Shown piece by piece: positions 33,601 through 45,479 of a stretch of DNA of 64,000 nucleotides. The stretch's first letter is position 1. Each line of letters opens with the position of its first letter. This stretch comes from Takakia lepidozioides. Lineage: Eukaryota > Streptophyta > Takakiopsida > Takakiales > Takakiaceae. Below the pieces are notes generated by a model that was not told the origin of the DNA, made no database searches, and worked only from the letters and a program-made list of their open reading frames with translations. The DNA lies in assembly GCA_030704615.1 (NCBI GenBank), contig CM060734.1:1240001-1304000 (forward strand), written 5' to 3'. Both the position numbers and the translations under genes were made by a program.

Positions 33601-35181
33601 GCAGATCTTCTCTCGCACTCTACATATCTTCTTCTTTATTAGTGCCGCCAATTTTGGTGAGGCCGAAATTGGCGTGGGGCTACGTGGTTTTTATTGAAGC
33701 CCTCCAGGGATAATAAAACGAGGGAGAGGGACCGTGGGAGAATGAATTCGGGCCTACAGTTTGTCAGCCTTCTTGCAGCGGTTCTCTCAGCCCAAAGAAT
33801 CGCCAGCTTTTCCCCCGCCTCTCACATGGTCATGGCGGGATTGAGGACGGTTCCGTGATTCAGTGGCTTCGAGATTGAGGCGAGCACCCGCACTATCCTC
33901 TTCGGTTCCGTTTTGTCGGTAGGTCGACACTGTTCTTCTTCTCTGCCGTGTCTAATTTCGTATGTGCGTATAGATTGCTGCTTGTCTGTTTGTGTACATT
34001 TGCGCTGGCTACCGGAGTTGTGTGTTGAGAGCGGTCAAAGCAATATCTTTGACGACGTTCATCATAGTGACAGCAGCCTCTGCATCCTGCCTCCCCTTTT
34101 TTCAACTGAAAGGTATGATCTTTGAACACTCCATTGTGAGAAAAACTTCCATTGGTTGGATCTGAAGCGGAGGTCATCGTTTGTAGCAAAATGCACTTCG
34201 GTATGGTTGCTAACATGGACTGTGGTCTACATGTGCAGCAGCAAGGAGGGCGCCTTTTTCTCCAGGAGGGACGAGATGAGCGGCCAGCTTCCCTTCGGCA
34301 TACGAGAGGCTTGCGCTGCATAAGCGTTTTCTTGGTCGTCAATACCCCTACGGAAGCTAGGCCACGCCTGGAGATGCTTCCGGAAACACTGTGAAGTATC
34401 TGTTATCACGGTGGAATACGTAGGAAATCTCTCCTCTCTCAGAACCTGCGGCCTTTCTGCAGAGGATGTAGGTTGTATCTGCTTGGCAGTTGATCTGGAG
34501 TAGCATTCCTGGATAGAAAGTGCGTAAATGTTTCTGCTCTCCCGATCCTTTGTTCACAATATCTGGATTGCCAAGACGTCAAAAGTGGATGAAGACTTCT
34601 GTGGCAAGTGCTTTTCTGCACGTTCTTAAGAACTGCCGGGTTAGAACTTGACCACTCTGGTGTCTGGTTATACTTCATTGAAGATCAAAAACTTTGAAAG
34701 AGTTGTGAGTGTGACATGATTTCATCTCTGGCGATAGCATATGCGGTATACCATGAAGGAACATCAGTATTGTCAAGTTTTTCTGGTTCTATGAACCTGC
34801 AATGATGAGAGCTTGAGATAAACCTGGCGGTAGATGCAGGTAGAATTCAGCCAGAGAGCTCTAATTGACTTGCACCCCATCACTTCTTTTGGCTGATTGG
34901 ACTGAACCTGTGAGGAAAGTGGGGAGTGCTTTATGGTCAGTAACGCTTGCTGGAAAGCTCTCATGATGTATGGCAGAACAGTCAAACCTCCAGCAAACAG
35001 AAGAATACCCGGCTTGGAGATTTGCAATTAAGAGAGAGTATTGGCCGGTGTGTAATAGACTGGTCTCTATCATCTTGTAGGTGAGACACTGGCAAGGACA
35101 AGGAAATCTGTCAGAGATGCAGCTTTAAATCAGAGGTATCAAAGGAGGAAATTACAACAGCAGCAGTGCGGGGTGGGGGGA
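33601..35181 (+). other. Upstream region of the FkbM-like gene; probable promoter and 5' untranslated exons
   Basis: No protein domain is recognised here. Several short open frames exist (for example 33913-34125 and 34152-34394), which could be upstream ORFs if transcribed. The AG/GT content would allow 5' untranslated introns, but I cannot place the transcription start. Confidence 0.35.
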
Positions 35182-36216
35182 ATGACTTTCTTTACTGAGT
35201 TGCAGGGGGCAAACCGAGGTTTGCCTCCACGATTACTATACGGTATCGTGATGATCCTCATAAGTTTCATCTTTCTTGATCTCTTCTTACACCACTCAAG
35301 TTTTTCAGGCTGCTCTAAGTTAGTGCTTGATTCTGACGAGATCCAAGAGGATGGGAGGGTCCAGGAATTTTTGTCAACAGAAAAGGCTGAGGATATCTCT
35401 TGTAGTTCGTTAGAGGGACACCTTGCCAAGACTTTGAAACCGCAGAATCCAAAGGAGGATCCTTGGAACCAGATGAAATGGATTGGAGAGCCAGCCAAGT
35501 GTAGAGTGAAGGGGCAACTGATTGAGAGTCTGGACCAAGCCAACAACTTTCGGAGAGGATTTTCTCTGCAGTTTGCAACTGATGTTGAAGATAAAACACA
35601 TATTCTTCCTTGGCTTCTTGGAAGTAAAATTGATCTCAACCAGAGAAAACGTCGAGTGTACCTTGATTTGGGAGCTAACTCGTTTTATACGAGTATTCAA
35701 TGGTTCATGAAAATGTATCCCTGTGATTTCACTGAAGTCCATGCCTTCGAAGTTCAGGAAAGCTTGCTGAAATTCCCTCAGGTAGGGTTTCCAGAGGACA
35801 GCAATTGGAAGCCCGAGAACCCACAGTCCATCCGGGTGAAGGTGCAGCCAAGCATCCCACAGTGGATGCTTAAGCGCATGAAAGTCTACTACAATTTTGT
35901 CTCAGATTTTGATGATGCATCCACCAAGTCCATCAACATCACACGTTTCATCAAAGAAGAATTGAAGCTCACTGCGGCTGACACCCTTGTGATTAAGATG
36001 GATATAGAGGGGAGCGAGTGGCCGATTCTGAACAGATGGATGCAGGATTCAGATATGGCTGAAACAATTGACGAGTTGTTTGTGGAAATCCATTATAGTC
36101 ATCCCACCATGTTGCACTACCACTGGGCTCGCTTTGGAGGGCACACTCGCGAGCAAGCTACCCGACTTATTGCTGGCCTGCGGTCAAAAGGGTTTTACAT
36201 CCATGCTTGGCCTTGA
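35182..36216 (+). CDS. FkbM-like SAM-dependent methyltransferase, type II membrane protein (plant DUF7870-like family)
   Basis: One uninterrupted frame of 344 residues from ATG at 35182; an upstream GTG at 35173 is less likely. A hydrophobic anchor near residues 15-32 (YGIVMILISFIFLDLFLHH) gives a type II Golgi-like topology. A low-complexity linker is followed by the methyltransferase core: VYLDLGANSFYTSIQWF (motif I-like, about 155), EVHAFEVQES, TLVIKMDIEGSEWPIL (about 275; the DxEGxE signature of FkbM proteins), ELFVEIHYSHP and the C terminus LRSKGFYIHAWP. Length and ends match the plant family. The methyl acceptor is unknown. The frame is intact and unlike the surrounding repeats, so this is probably a live host gene with a single coding exon. 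Confidence 0.88.
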   Translation: MTFFTELQGANRGLPPRLLYGIVMILISFIFLDLFLHHSSFSGCSKLVLDSDEIQEDGRVQEFLSTEKAEDISCSSLEGHLAKTLKPQNPKEDPWNQMKWIGEPAKCRVKGQLIESLDQANNFRRGFSLQFATDVEDKTHILPWLLGSKIDLNQRKRRVYLDLGANSFYTSIQWFMKMYPCDFTEVHAFEVQESLLKFPQVGFPEDSNWKPENPQSIRVKVQPSIPQWMLKRMKVYYNFVSDFDDASTKSINITRFIKEELKLTAADTLVIKMDIEGSEWPILNRWMQDSDMAETIDELFVEIHYSHPTMLHYHWARFGGHTREQATRLIAGLRSKGFYIHAWP

Positions 36217-39200
36217 GATGGATGTGTTTAGGGAGAGTCTGTGCAATCAAGGGAGAACCCCAGGCTGCAAGCTCAGGCATGGTGAGTATAGACTTAAAAC
36301 ACAGTTCATTGCGGTTTAGTCTAGGTTTTTATTAAGAGAGATAAGTACGACCAGAATCATCTTCGGTGGGGAATAGGAGTGACTTCTTCAAAAGGAGTTG
36401 CATACATTCTTGTAAATGAAAGCTTGAAGCGAAGGACAGGATTGACCCTAAGCTTTTTTTCTTGGTGATGCTCCATTTCCCTTACCTCGCTGGAGCAAGC
36501 AAAGGAAGCAGAGTTAGCTGCTTTTCTAGAATGAAAAAAGCACTCACTTTTAGAGAAAGTACCCTTGCAAGTAGATTCTTGTCTGCTTGACAAGCTTCCG
36601 ACTTGGATATGATTGGGCGAGCTAGAACAGGTATATGAGTTTCTGCTGTGGGTGTTCTTTTTCAAATATAGTTGTGTGCGCACATGAGGTGTATACTTCT
36701 TCATGCTAACTTACATTGCGCATGTTCAATTCAAGTATTCACATCAAGCACTCGTTTCTCCGTGACTGGAGGTAAACACCCACTCATTTTGCTATTCTTT
36801 TAGTCAAGTCTAGACAAAGGATTTCTGAGGCAGTATATGCCGTTTTAGAGGCAAATTAGAAGCAGAACATGCGCAAGATGCTTTTGCATAATCTCCAGCT
36901 TGACTTTGTCCCGCCCGAAACCTAGCTAGTGTATTTTTGGTGGGCTTTAAATAGCATAAAATCCCACTTGTCCTGTGACGCTGTGGAGCCCATGGGCTGG
37001 GGCCCGTAATCTCAGATTATGGGCAGATAGGCAGGTAGTTTTCTTTTCACACGGTCTACAATGCAGTTTTTACGCGAGTTAAAGTCCTGTAACTCTGACT
37101 TTATGCAAATCAAGATTCCCAATCTTGAATCGCGGAAAGCCCTTGTTGCAGGACTTCACCTAATACATAACAATCTCCAGCCAATCAGAGGCTGCGGAGC
37201 TGCCTATATATATACCTTTGAATAATTGCCGGTTTAACTTTGTAAAAGACAATTAAGGTCTGCAGCCTCTGATTAGCTGCAGGGTCCCTTAATCTTCCCC
37301 ACAACTCCTTAATGTGATGATCGACAAAAAGAGCAGGAGGGGGGGTGATGTAGCTCCGCAAGTTGCGGTGAGAGAGCGAGGGCGGGACAATGGTAAACTT
37401 GGTGCTCTGCGATCGATCTGTGAGGCAGCTCCAGTGCTTCGTCAGGCTAATCGACATCAAGTTCATCAGCCCTGTGCTTCTTCTATCAAACGATACCGAT
37501 TGATCAGGGAAAGCCGAACTGAGGAATGTCTCCTCTCCATTGAACTATTCCGATTATCCTCTCATCTTCATTGGACTCTCAAAAGACCCCTACCACTATC
37601 CATCTACCTTCATCCCGGTGCTCTAACCAAGTAACTCCCAGGCTTCATTGCGCCCCCAGGTTCATCGCTCTGATATGGCGACCAGGCTGATACAATCGTC
37701 CAACTAAGACAATAAGGGACAGACCGCCGCCATTTGCCCCATTCATCCCACCACGCCTGCCCCTGGACGACAGAGGCTGCCGTAACAAAAGAACCACCGG
37801 ACTGACGCCTATGATCACCTAGCACTCGAAACTTTCCCTGCTACACTCTCCACTCCCTTCGAAAAACGGTTTCTGAAATAATGTGCTCTCGAGGTTTCCT
37901 TCATCATCGTACAACTCATTTTCACAAGCACTGTTTCGGACTCCAGTTGGAACCGCAGGCAAAGAAGCTCCTCGTGCACAACTGCGAGTCCATTATCTTC
38001 AGCACTGGCGCTGAATGGCAGAGGATGGTCTTTAGAATAAAATCTGACCAAATTATCCGCGTCCGGGGACATGGTGAGCACTCTATAAATTACGGAAGGA
38101 AGACTGCGCCTGTCTCGGCAGACAAAGAATGTTGGGGGAAGTACAGCGTTCACTCGTGGGGAAGAACAGCTGCACAACATCCTCATTGTCATCCGCATAT
38201 TTCCTTCAAATTCCCGTTGCCCTGGATCTTCGCACGGAAAAAAGGGAGTGTGGATCCTAGCCGCGCCAAGAATGATTGTGGCTTGTGCCACATAACCCCG
38301 GTCCCCAAACAGACTAAATTATTTGATGCCTTGTTCGAAGTCTGACAAACTCCTCCCCGTGGGTCCCAGCAGCTTTGGGCATTAGATATCGGTATTGACA
38401 AAGGAATTGAATTGAGAAACTACGGGACATCACGTCTTGGCGGCCCTGACAGCAACTTTGAAACCAGAGGACTGACACCATAAGCGGCACATACACCCTA
38501 AACCAAGCAGCATTTTCAGCAGGCATACCTTAAACCTTAAAGTTTCTAACAACAAAATCGCCGGACATACGGGAATCTTATCGTATACGTGCTTTCATGC
38601 TTTCATTTTTTCCATCTCAAATGGCAGGTGCTGGGGACACCTGGCGGAGAACGGACATCCCACTCAGACGCGCCGCAATGGAGTCGCCGCCAACAAACTT
38701 CCCCCATTGACGTGGCGCCAGATGCCCGCCTCCATGATATTTGTACGATAACTGTATGTAATGGTCAGCTGCAGGGAGTCTGGAGGTGGCAGAGTGCCCA
38801 CCCGAAGGTGGAGAGGGAGGCCCCCATGACGCCACCAGGCGCAGCCATTTCATTTCATTTCACTTGGCTTAGAGAGCAAGGTAGTCAAGCTGGAGAGTTG
38901 TAGAGCGAGACAGGGTGATAGCGCTTGTTTCCAGCGTAGAAGGAGAAGACAATCTCTCTACTTCCACGGGTGCAAGGGAGAGGAAGAGAGCCAGAGAGAG
39001 GATGAAGCAGCGTATTCCTGAGGGTATTCCTGAGGCGAGCGGTGAGAAGAGCACACAGACTGGAGGTTTCCCATAGCAGGCCACAGAGACTCGTGTGTTT
39101 GGAATATATTTTTAGCTCCGATGGTCCTCAGAATTTACAGACTACTACGGAGTACTTAAGCATAATTTATCACCAAGTTTGGTGAAATATGGTTAAGGTT

Positions 39201-39290
39201 TGCAACAGCACCGAATTACAAGGCCAACGGCACTTGCGGCGACCGATTAATTGGTTTTCTATTTTATTCATTGGAGGAAAAATCACAAAT
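36217..39290. other. 3' flank of the FkbM-like gene and unassigned DNA
   Basis: The first few hundred bases are probably the 3' untranslated region. A small inverted repeat (AATCAGAGGCTGC near 37175, GCAGCCTCTGATT near 37261) flanks a TATATATA run. Open frames at 37314-37634 and 37881-38345 have no recognisable domain. Near 38925-38950 CTTGTTTCCAGCGTAGAAGG resembles 22463-22485 of the 13-kb transposon, so a transposon relic may be present. A short ATTTC repeat is at about 38848. Confidence 0.35.
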
Positions 39291-39299
39291 TCGCCCTAG

Positions 39300-39870
39300 G
39301 GGTTGTTTGGATGAGAAATGTCACCTAGCCATCCAAGTTTTGGATGGAAAGACATTTGCTCGTTCCCTTTAATAATTTCCATCCTAGTTTTTAGTTTATT
39401 TCATTATGTTGTTTTTAAACTAAAACTCCCTCTACTTTATACTAGTTTAATATTATTTTCCCGTAGTTTATGAGGCCCAAAAGTAGTATAAAAGAGAAGC
39501 AAAGCTCTCTTGTTTCTCACCTAGTTTCGTTTGTTTGCTTGTCTCTTGCTTGTTATTGTGTTCTAGTTTGTTAGTATGGCTAGAGGGAGCCTAGGTCCTA
39601 GAGAGTAGAGCTTGAGCTCTCTAGTATTATGAAAGCATTTTAGAGCTAAGAGGGGAGTCCTAGCTCATCGTGGGCCTTTGAGCCATTTGAGTAGTTATAA
39701 ATGAGGTTTTGTGAGCACCAAGGTGTAGTTTGAGTGACTTGGAGACGAGTAGGAGAGCCGGAGGTGGACCAAGCTTGACGAGTACCTGAAGGAGGGCCGC
39801 AAGGAGTACCATACTACCGAACCATGAACATCACAAAGCGTCATTTGCATTTTTAGGTGACTCACCCCCT
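39300..39870 (+). mobile_element. LTR-like segment with TATA box
   Basis: An AT-rich promoter-like stretch with GTAGTATAAAAGAGAAG (about 39483) is followed by a CTCT-rich leader and AG-rich sequence. Start, end and target duplication are not resolved, and no gag/pol is seen next to it. It could also be an ordinary promoter of an unrecognised transcript. Confidence 0.3.
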
Positions 39871-41280
39871 ACATGTTTGATTTGATAAGTAGATTTCTTG
39901 TTTATTTCACACCAAGCCAAGGGCTTTGGTAGTTGTTTTGTTTCCCATATTAGTTTCAAGAAAAGCTAACCCTTTCAAGAGGAGAGGAGATATATGTGTT
40001 TTCATTTGATTTAAGGAGCTCAAGTGAAGGGGAAAGACCCCAAGTGAAGGTCTCAAAGAGCTTGAAGCCTATTTTGTTTTTTTCAAGTTCTTGCTTAAAC
40101 TGAGCTTGAGGAGCTCTCAAGGAAGCTGACCAACAGCTAGAGTCATTGATTGAAAGAGGCTTAAGTCCTAGACTAACCTCCTAAAGATCAACCAAGGGAA
40201 AAGGCCTTGGGGAGGGTTTGTTTGTTTTTTGTTTTTGATGGTTTTTTACTTGATTTTCAGGTCTACCCAGTGCCATAGCAGCCCGCCCTAGGTGGCGGGG
40301 CTAGGCCATAGCCACCCAAGTGCTTTGGAGTATAGCCAGTGAGCGGGCTTCCCCCACGTTGACCCCAGATCGTACTTTCCAGCTTTATCGCACCCCCCAC
40401 AAGGGGGATTTTGGGGGGGAACTCCCCCAGGACCCGCCGGGTAAAACCCGGTCGGCAGACCAGCAGATAAAGGCGCAGACCGGCCCTCCGTCCAGCGGTC
40501 CGACGCTCAAGGACCGGGCCGCGCTGCACCACGCCGCGCCACGTGGCGTGCGCGAGCATAGTGCCCTTAAAAGGGGATATTTCCAACCTTTTGCTAATAG
40601 AATTTAGGGAGACCCCTCCTTAGGGGAAATTGGTTCATTTCCAAGGATGGGTGGGTTGATAATTCTTCATCTTTTAGTAGAGTGTAGCCCCAGTCGGGGC
40701 CTTCATTATGAGCTCAAGCTCAACCTTGGGGGCTTAAGGAGAGTTGAGCTACATACAGAGACAGCCAGGAAACAAATTGTGGAGCAAAACTACACTACAA
40801 CAATTGTAGGCTACAGTAATGAATAGTGTCAAGGAGAAAAGTAGGGAATGACAAGTTCTAAGTGAAATAGGGCTCCATCTACCCTTGATTCACGCTCCAA
40901 GGGGGGCGCTTAGGGGCAGAGTGGCCAAACCATAGGCCCTGGACTCACCATTGTATTATTTTAAGTTTATTCCCAACACGTGTTAACATGATTGGATGAG
41001 GAGGTCGATTTTCTGTCCATTCGCTGCAACTTTCCGTCCATCCGCTGACTGGGCGACGCTCCCAGCTGTCGGGGAACTGTCCCCCAATGTTTTCTGTTCC
41101 CGGGCCCATTCCCGGGATGTTCCCTAAGGTAATTTTGGGATCTTTGGGATCCAGGGAAGATTCCCTATCCAGGGGTATTTTTTATATTTTTATATTAGTG
41201 CATAGGAGAAAGCTACGAGGGTGGAGCGGCACTCCGCCCTCCCGCCATGATCTTGTCTATGTCTTAGCAGGACTTTAGTT
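39871..41280. other. Non-coding DNA with a GC-rich block, no gene recognised
   Basis: The stretch 40270-40610 is GC-rich and full of short inverted repeats (for example GACCCGCCGGG, CCACGTGG). Open frames on both strands here appear to be a by-product of base composition. A palindromic CCCGGGCCCATTCCCGGG lies near 41100. I do not recognise an rRNA, tRNA or snRNA. Confidence 0.35.
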
Positions 41281-42640
41281 ATGACTATCTTTATAGGATT
41301 CCGCCAAATCTCTAGATCTCTCGTCTTCCTAGCTCTCTTAACTAGTGGTTCCGCCTACTTGTCTGAATCTCTACATTCAGCCATGGCCGCCGCCACGGTC
41401 TCCGCTGCTGCTCAAATGGCTTTCACAGGGTGGTTTCACTGCCCCTTTCCCTGCATTGGCAATATATTATACGGTTGTCTCATTGCGCTTCTTCTGAGCT
41501 TCTTTTTGATGTTTCTGGAGCGAGCTCCACCAACAAACAACCACCACAAAGGTCGCGAAGTCACCATCTCTTCCAACCCCAGTCAAGCTCGAGAGCAGAC
41601 AAGCCTGCCTCCCGTCCTGCCAGTTGCTTCATACCGGAGTACTCAAGATCTCCAGCACCGAGATCCAAAAACGCATTGGCCATACAGCCTCGACATTCTC
41701 TCCAAGCTCAAGTGGTCAACTCAGCCCTCGTCACGTCCTCCCGTTCAGACTCATGGAGACACGGCGCTTCTTACGAACCATCTGTGGGGTTTTTCGTATG
41801 CTACGAACTTCTTCATGCTCACCGCAACTTCGGCTGTTCAGAAGGGTTCTCAATAGCAGGGCCCGTGGGGCTCTCTCTCACAGGCTCACTCATCAAGGAA
41901 AACGGGTTTACTCCCATCTCTCTTGCATTTGCAAAAATCATGTGTGTGTTTTGCTGCTCTCGCGGGATGCCTGGGCAAACTACTATCAGCTGCTCTCGCA
42001 CCAACATACACGGCATTTCATATACGGCTTGCACTTTCGACCTCCACAATTTGAAGCGGAATGTTTACACATCTGATCCAGCGCTCTTGTATAGTGAGAT
42101 TCACGGGTGGGGGTTCATCAAGAAACACTATCAGAAGAGAGTCAACACCAACACCACAACTACTTCCAGCGTACTGGCCCTAAGACACAGCCAACACACT
42201 GCGAGTCTCTAGTCGGATATGCCAGGCACTACCTGGTCAAAATCTAAGTGCTATGAACTACAAATGATGGACAGGCAGCGAATTTGGAAGCGACTGCCAC
42301 TCGGTTCCTGGCCTCCCGCCACCCTGAGCAAACCCAGTGGGCTCCACCTCTTCTACGGGCAATTATATTGCGATCTCATCACACACACGAATGCGGCCAC
42401 CCCAAGTGACAGAAGATGGAGATGGCCTGCTGCCCTGGCTGGCACTAGAGGCGGCATTCATAACGTCAGTATCAATGCACTCCACACTAACTTTAAACTC
42501 CCTTTCATCTCCATTCATAAATGTTTCAAAGCAATGCACCTCACAGCCCTCCGCTCCCTCACAGCCATCATTACTAACAAATGTAAACTCAAATCTAACC
42601 CTTCTCTGGCTCCCGGGGCACCTAGGGTACCCTAGGTACC
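41281..42640 (+). pseudogene. Degenerate coding-like DNA, perhaps transposon-derived
   Basis: Overlapping open frames in all three plus frames (41281-41856, 41430-42212, 41624-42076, 42219-42635) suggest a former coding region with frameshifts. The N-terminal part has a hydrophobic segment (LYGCLIALLLSFFLMFL). No conserved domain is recognised, so an eroded retroelement ORF is only a guess. Confidence 0.25.
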
Positions 42641-42702
42641 CCAAGTCCCAACGGTACCTTGCTCCTTTAGACTCCTAGTGTCCTATGGACACCTTTTAGA
42701 GC

Positions 42703-42794
42703 GGACCCACCCCCGAGAGGGGGCAGTAGCCGTGAGGCGAAGTGGCTCTTAGTTACGCCGGTTTTGGCCGAAGTCTTCTCTCTCTTTCTTTCTT

Positions 42795-42835
<41 letters not shown>

Positions 42836-43192
42836 TTTTATATTTTTATTTATTTTTGCGCTTAATTTGAATTATTAATTATGGATAAATAGTCATTGAG
42901 GCTTTGATTAAATTGACCCCCTTTAAGACCAGAAATTGGGGCTTTAAAGGGATTTTGCCCTTCCTGAGGGGTGGCTTGACCCAAAGCACCCAGGAATAGG
43001 AGAGGTAGTGGGAAGAGGTTTCCCTTCTTCTTCCCTAAACTCGGAAGGTGCTTTGTGAAGGGACAGAGGAAAGAACCAGTCCCGGCTATTAGCGCTGCGG
43101 GGGTTTAGGCTAGTAGGAATTAGTAAAGAGCGAGAAAGAGAGAGATGAGCCACTTCGCCCTGCGACTACTGCCCCTTTTCAGGGATGGGCCC
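42703..43192. mobile_element. 490-bp non-autonomous element with about 46-bp terminal inverted repeats
   Basis: The left end reads GGACCCACCCCCGAGAGGGG and the right end, on the minus strand, GGGCCCATCCCTGAAAAGGG. Both continue with GCAGTAG and GCGAAGTGGCTC. The interior is non-coding and includes a long TC/TTTC run (about 42778-42832). No clear target duplication is visible, so the superfamily is not assigned. Confidence 0.75.
42778..42832 (+). repeat. TC / TTTC microsatellite
   Basis: CTCTCTCTTTCTTTC repeats pass into a long uninterrupted (TC)n run, inside the inverted-repeat element. Confidence 0.95.
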
Positions 43193-43640
43193 TATTGAAT
43201 TAGTAAATAAACCAAGACTTGGAAGGCAATTACAAAACTTAAAACACATAAAAATATCATAGGATTTAGGAACGCAAAATTGCCCTGTGAGGGAGAGAGT
43301 TAAACTCTTATTTGCCAGTAGGATTAATTATTGCATCAAAACCGTCACTAGCATGCCACGAATCCCCTGCACTAACCGCAGTCGGGTGGGCGAATCTTGA
43401 GCCCAACCCATTCCGCCACACACTTCAATCCCTCCTAACTAGTATGTCGTCACCCTGGCCGCGCGCGTTCAGGGCTCGTCATATAAATGGTACGTCTGCC
43501 GGGAGGTGAGTTAATAGTTAGGACTTTCCGACGGACGAGGTAACGATATTTGTTTTTATCCTCGTTTTTTCTTATGTTTTGTTTTACATCTTATTTATGA
43601 GCCTACTCTGTTGTATTGAGATTGAAGAACCACATGCTAA
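43193..43640. other. Spacer before the second MULE, nothing recognised
   Basis: No coding exon or repeat was recognised between the inverted-repeat element and the first MULE-like coding block. Confidence 0.4.
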
Positions 43641-45065
43641 TGAGGATTAAAAACCGTTGCATAATAGGCTTTTCTTAAGATCTTCCCTTAAGGTATTAAC
43701 GCCATGGCACTTACGGAGATGCAGTATGGCTATTCAGGTAGAAGCTCATCGCTTCTACTTATCATTTGAGGCACTTGTAACCGGCCTCTATTGTGTCATT
43801 TCGGGGATCGATCCAGTGAAATACGGACGGAAGATTTGATTGTCATTTGCAAGTTAATGGGAAGTCGCATCCTTGACATCGCTGAGGAGTACAAGGGATA
43901 TTGGATCTCGGCCAAAGTAGGGCCATTGGGGAAGAAAGCTCTTACGACACCCATTTCTTCATTCTTCAGGTTCAATACACGTTGGCCGGGGTGTTGTCAA
44001 CCCCTGTTTTTGGGATACCTTGACGTACAATCATCATTGGAGGCTCACCTCGCGTGGCAGGTTTACTTGGGTTGCTGCCCTTTGTGCCGAACCATTGCCT
44101 ATGATGGTATTAATTTTCATTGTCCGCTCCCTTCCATCCGGAGATCCGGAGAAGCCACCACATTTTTGGGTCATATGGCCCTATTGACCTCACGTTTGAT
44201 TGGATTTGTTGGTTGTTTGGTTATGTCTTAGAAGATTATTTGGAGGTTGAGGAACACCTCCCCTATCCATACAGTACTATTAAGTACATTTGTCATCCCG
44301 AGATTTTACGCCGGCATTAGCAACAATGCGGCAGTTCTAGTCATTGAGCTAATTACCAACGGCCAGCTAGACGTGGCAAAGACTGTGCACGGGCTGCGGA
44401 CATTGGGCTTGAAACTATTTGGAGGGAAGTTAGGGCCACTGAGCAATTGCAATCTGTTCTGAAACGCCTGGCAATAAATGGGCCCACATGTGCGAAGAAA
44501 TTTGAGTTTGCCCCATAGCTGGAACATTTTGACCATGTAAACCGTGTTCCTGGATGGATGACTCTTGCGTGCCATGTATACGAGCCAAATTGTGAGAAGT
44601 TGATGACAATTGCCATCTGCGAGATGAAAGTCCATGACACCAAGGCGTGTGTGCTCTTCTGGGAATGAAATGAGCAAATGGCTCGAGCAGGCAATCGTCG
44701 ACCGCATTTTTGGGGGTTTATGGCTGACAGAGCCAGAGCAAACTGGGCAGCCATTCGCATTGTCTATGGAACCGAGGGGAAGGATATGCCACTCGTCGAC
44801 AGAGAGAGAACTTGTGGGTTTCACTGGGCTCAGAGTTTTCGATCACACACTAAAAAGTACATCAAGGAGATCACGAGGGATCAACACAAATAGCTCTGTC
44901 AGGCATGGTGCAATGCACCAGTCCCTGAAACTGGCAAAACCAACTATGCTATCCTATGAGCTTGGTGGTCCAGTTCCGGTGCTAGCCACGACGACGATCT
45001 ACCTACCTTGGAGAGTTGGTTTGCGTGGTGGCGTCACCGTTACCCCCAGCTCGGGATAAGCAAGT
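43640..45065 (+). pseudogene. Second MULE-like transposase: N-terminal and catalytic half
   Basis: Coding-like DNA on the plus strand aligns with the transposase at 18-21.7 kb. It has EHFDHVNRVPGWMTLACHVY (about 44518-44585, first Asp), AICEMKVHDTKA, GFMADRARANWAAIRIVYG (about 44715, second Asp), RERTCGFHWAQSF (about 44805) and ESWFAWWRHRYPQLG (about 45010). Upstream there is a candidate exon with SHHIFGSYGPIDLTFDWI (about 44150). Stops (for example at 44320, 44516 and 44891) and frameshifts make it a pseudogene. The matching SWIM half is not downstream in this direction but lies inverted at 45.5-46.7 kb. Confidence 0.75.
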
Positions 45066-45079
45066 CATGTCCTCCTGTT

Positions 45080-45300
45080 GTTGTTTGGCGCCGAACATCT
45101 GTATCTCCAGCCCATTTTCCAAAATGTTGACATGCTTTACTCTTAGTTATTTCTTGTTTCAGAGTTCGCCGCCAAACATACTCCTTTGCTTGCACTTTCA
45201 GATGTCATCTACGTCAAGATTAACAGTTCGGCGCCGAACATGCTTCTTTGCGTGGATTTTCAGATGTCATCTATGCCCTAGATTGACAGTTCGGCGCCCA
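45080..45300. repeat. Palindrome family 3 (TTCGGCGCCGAA), left group
   Basis: Four copies or partial copies of GTTCGGCGCCGAAC occur at about 45089, 45164, 45226 and 45288. They are separated by a 60-75 bp linker with CTTTGC and TTTCAGATGTCATCTA. They follow the catalytic half of the second MULE, where the first MULE has an intron. Confidence 0.85.
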
Positions 45301-45479
45301 CTTCTTGCAGCAATAAATCTTGAGCAACATTGCTAAAATCTCTTGTCATATTCAGGATCCAATCAAGGTCGGCAACATCCGCGTATTTCAGCCGACAACT
45401 AAAATCCATATTCACATATACAATGGAGTTGCTGACTAGCAACTTTGCAACCTCGTTCAAAGTCACTGTTGGCTAGTGT

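Noticed and set aside
40270-40610. Ribosomal RNA, snRNA or tRNA gene in the GC-rich block
   Set aside because: No 5S, tRNA or snRNA signature sequence or fold could be matched.
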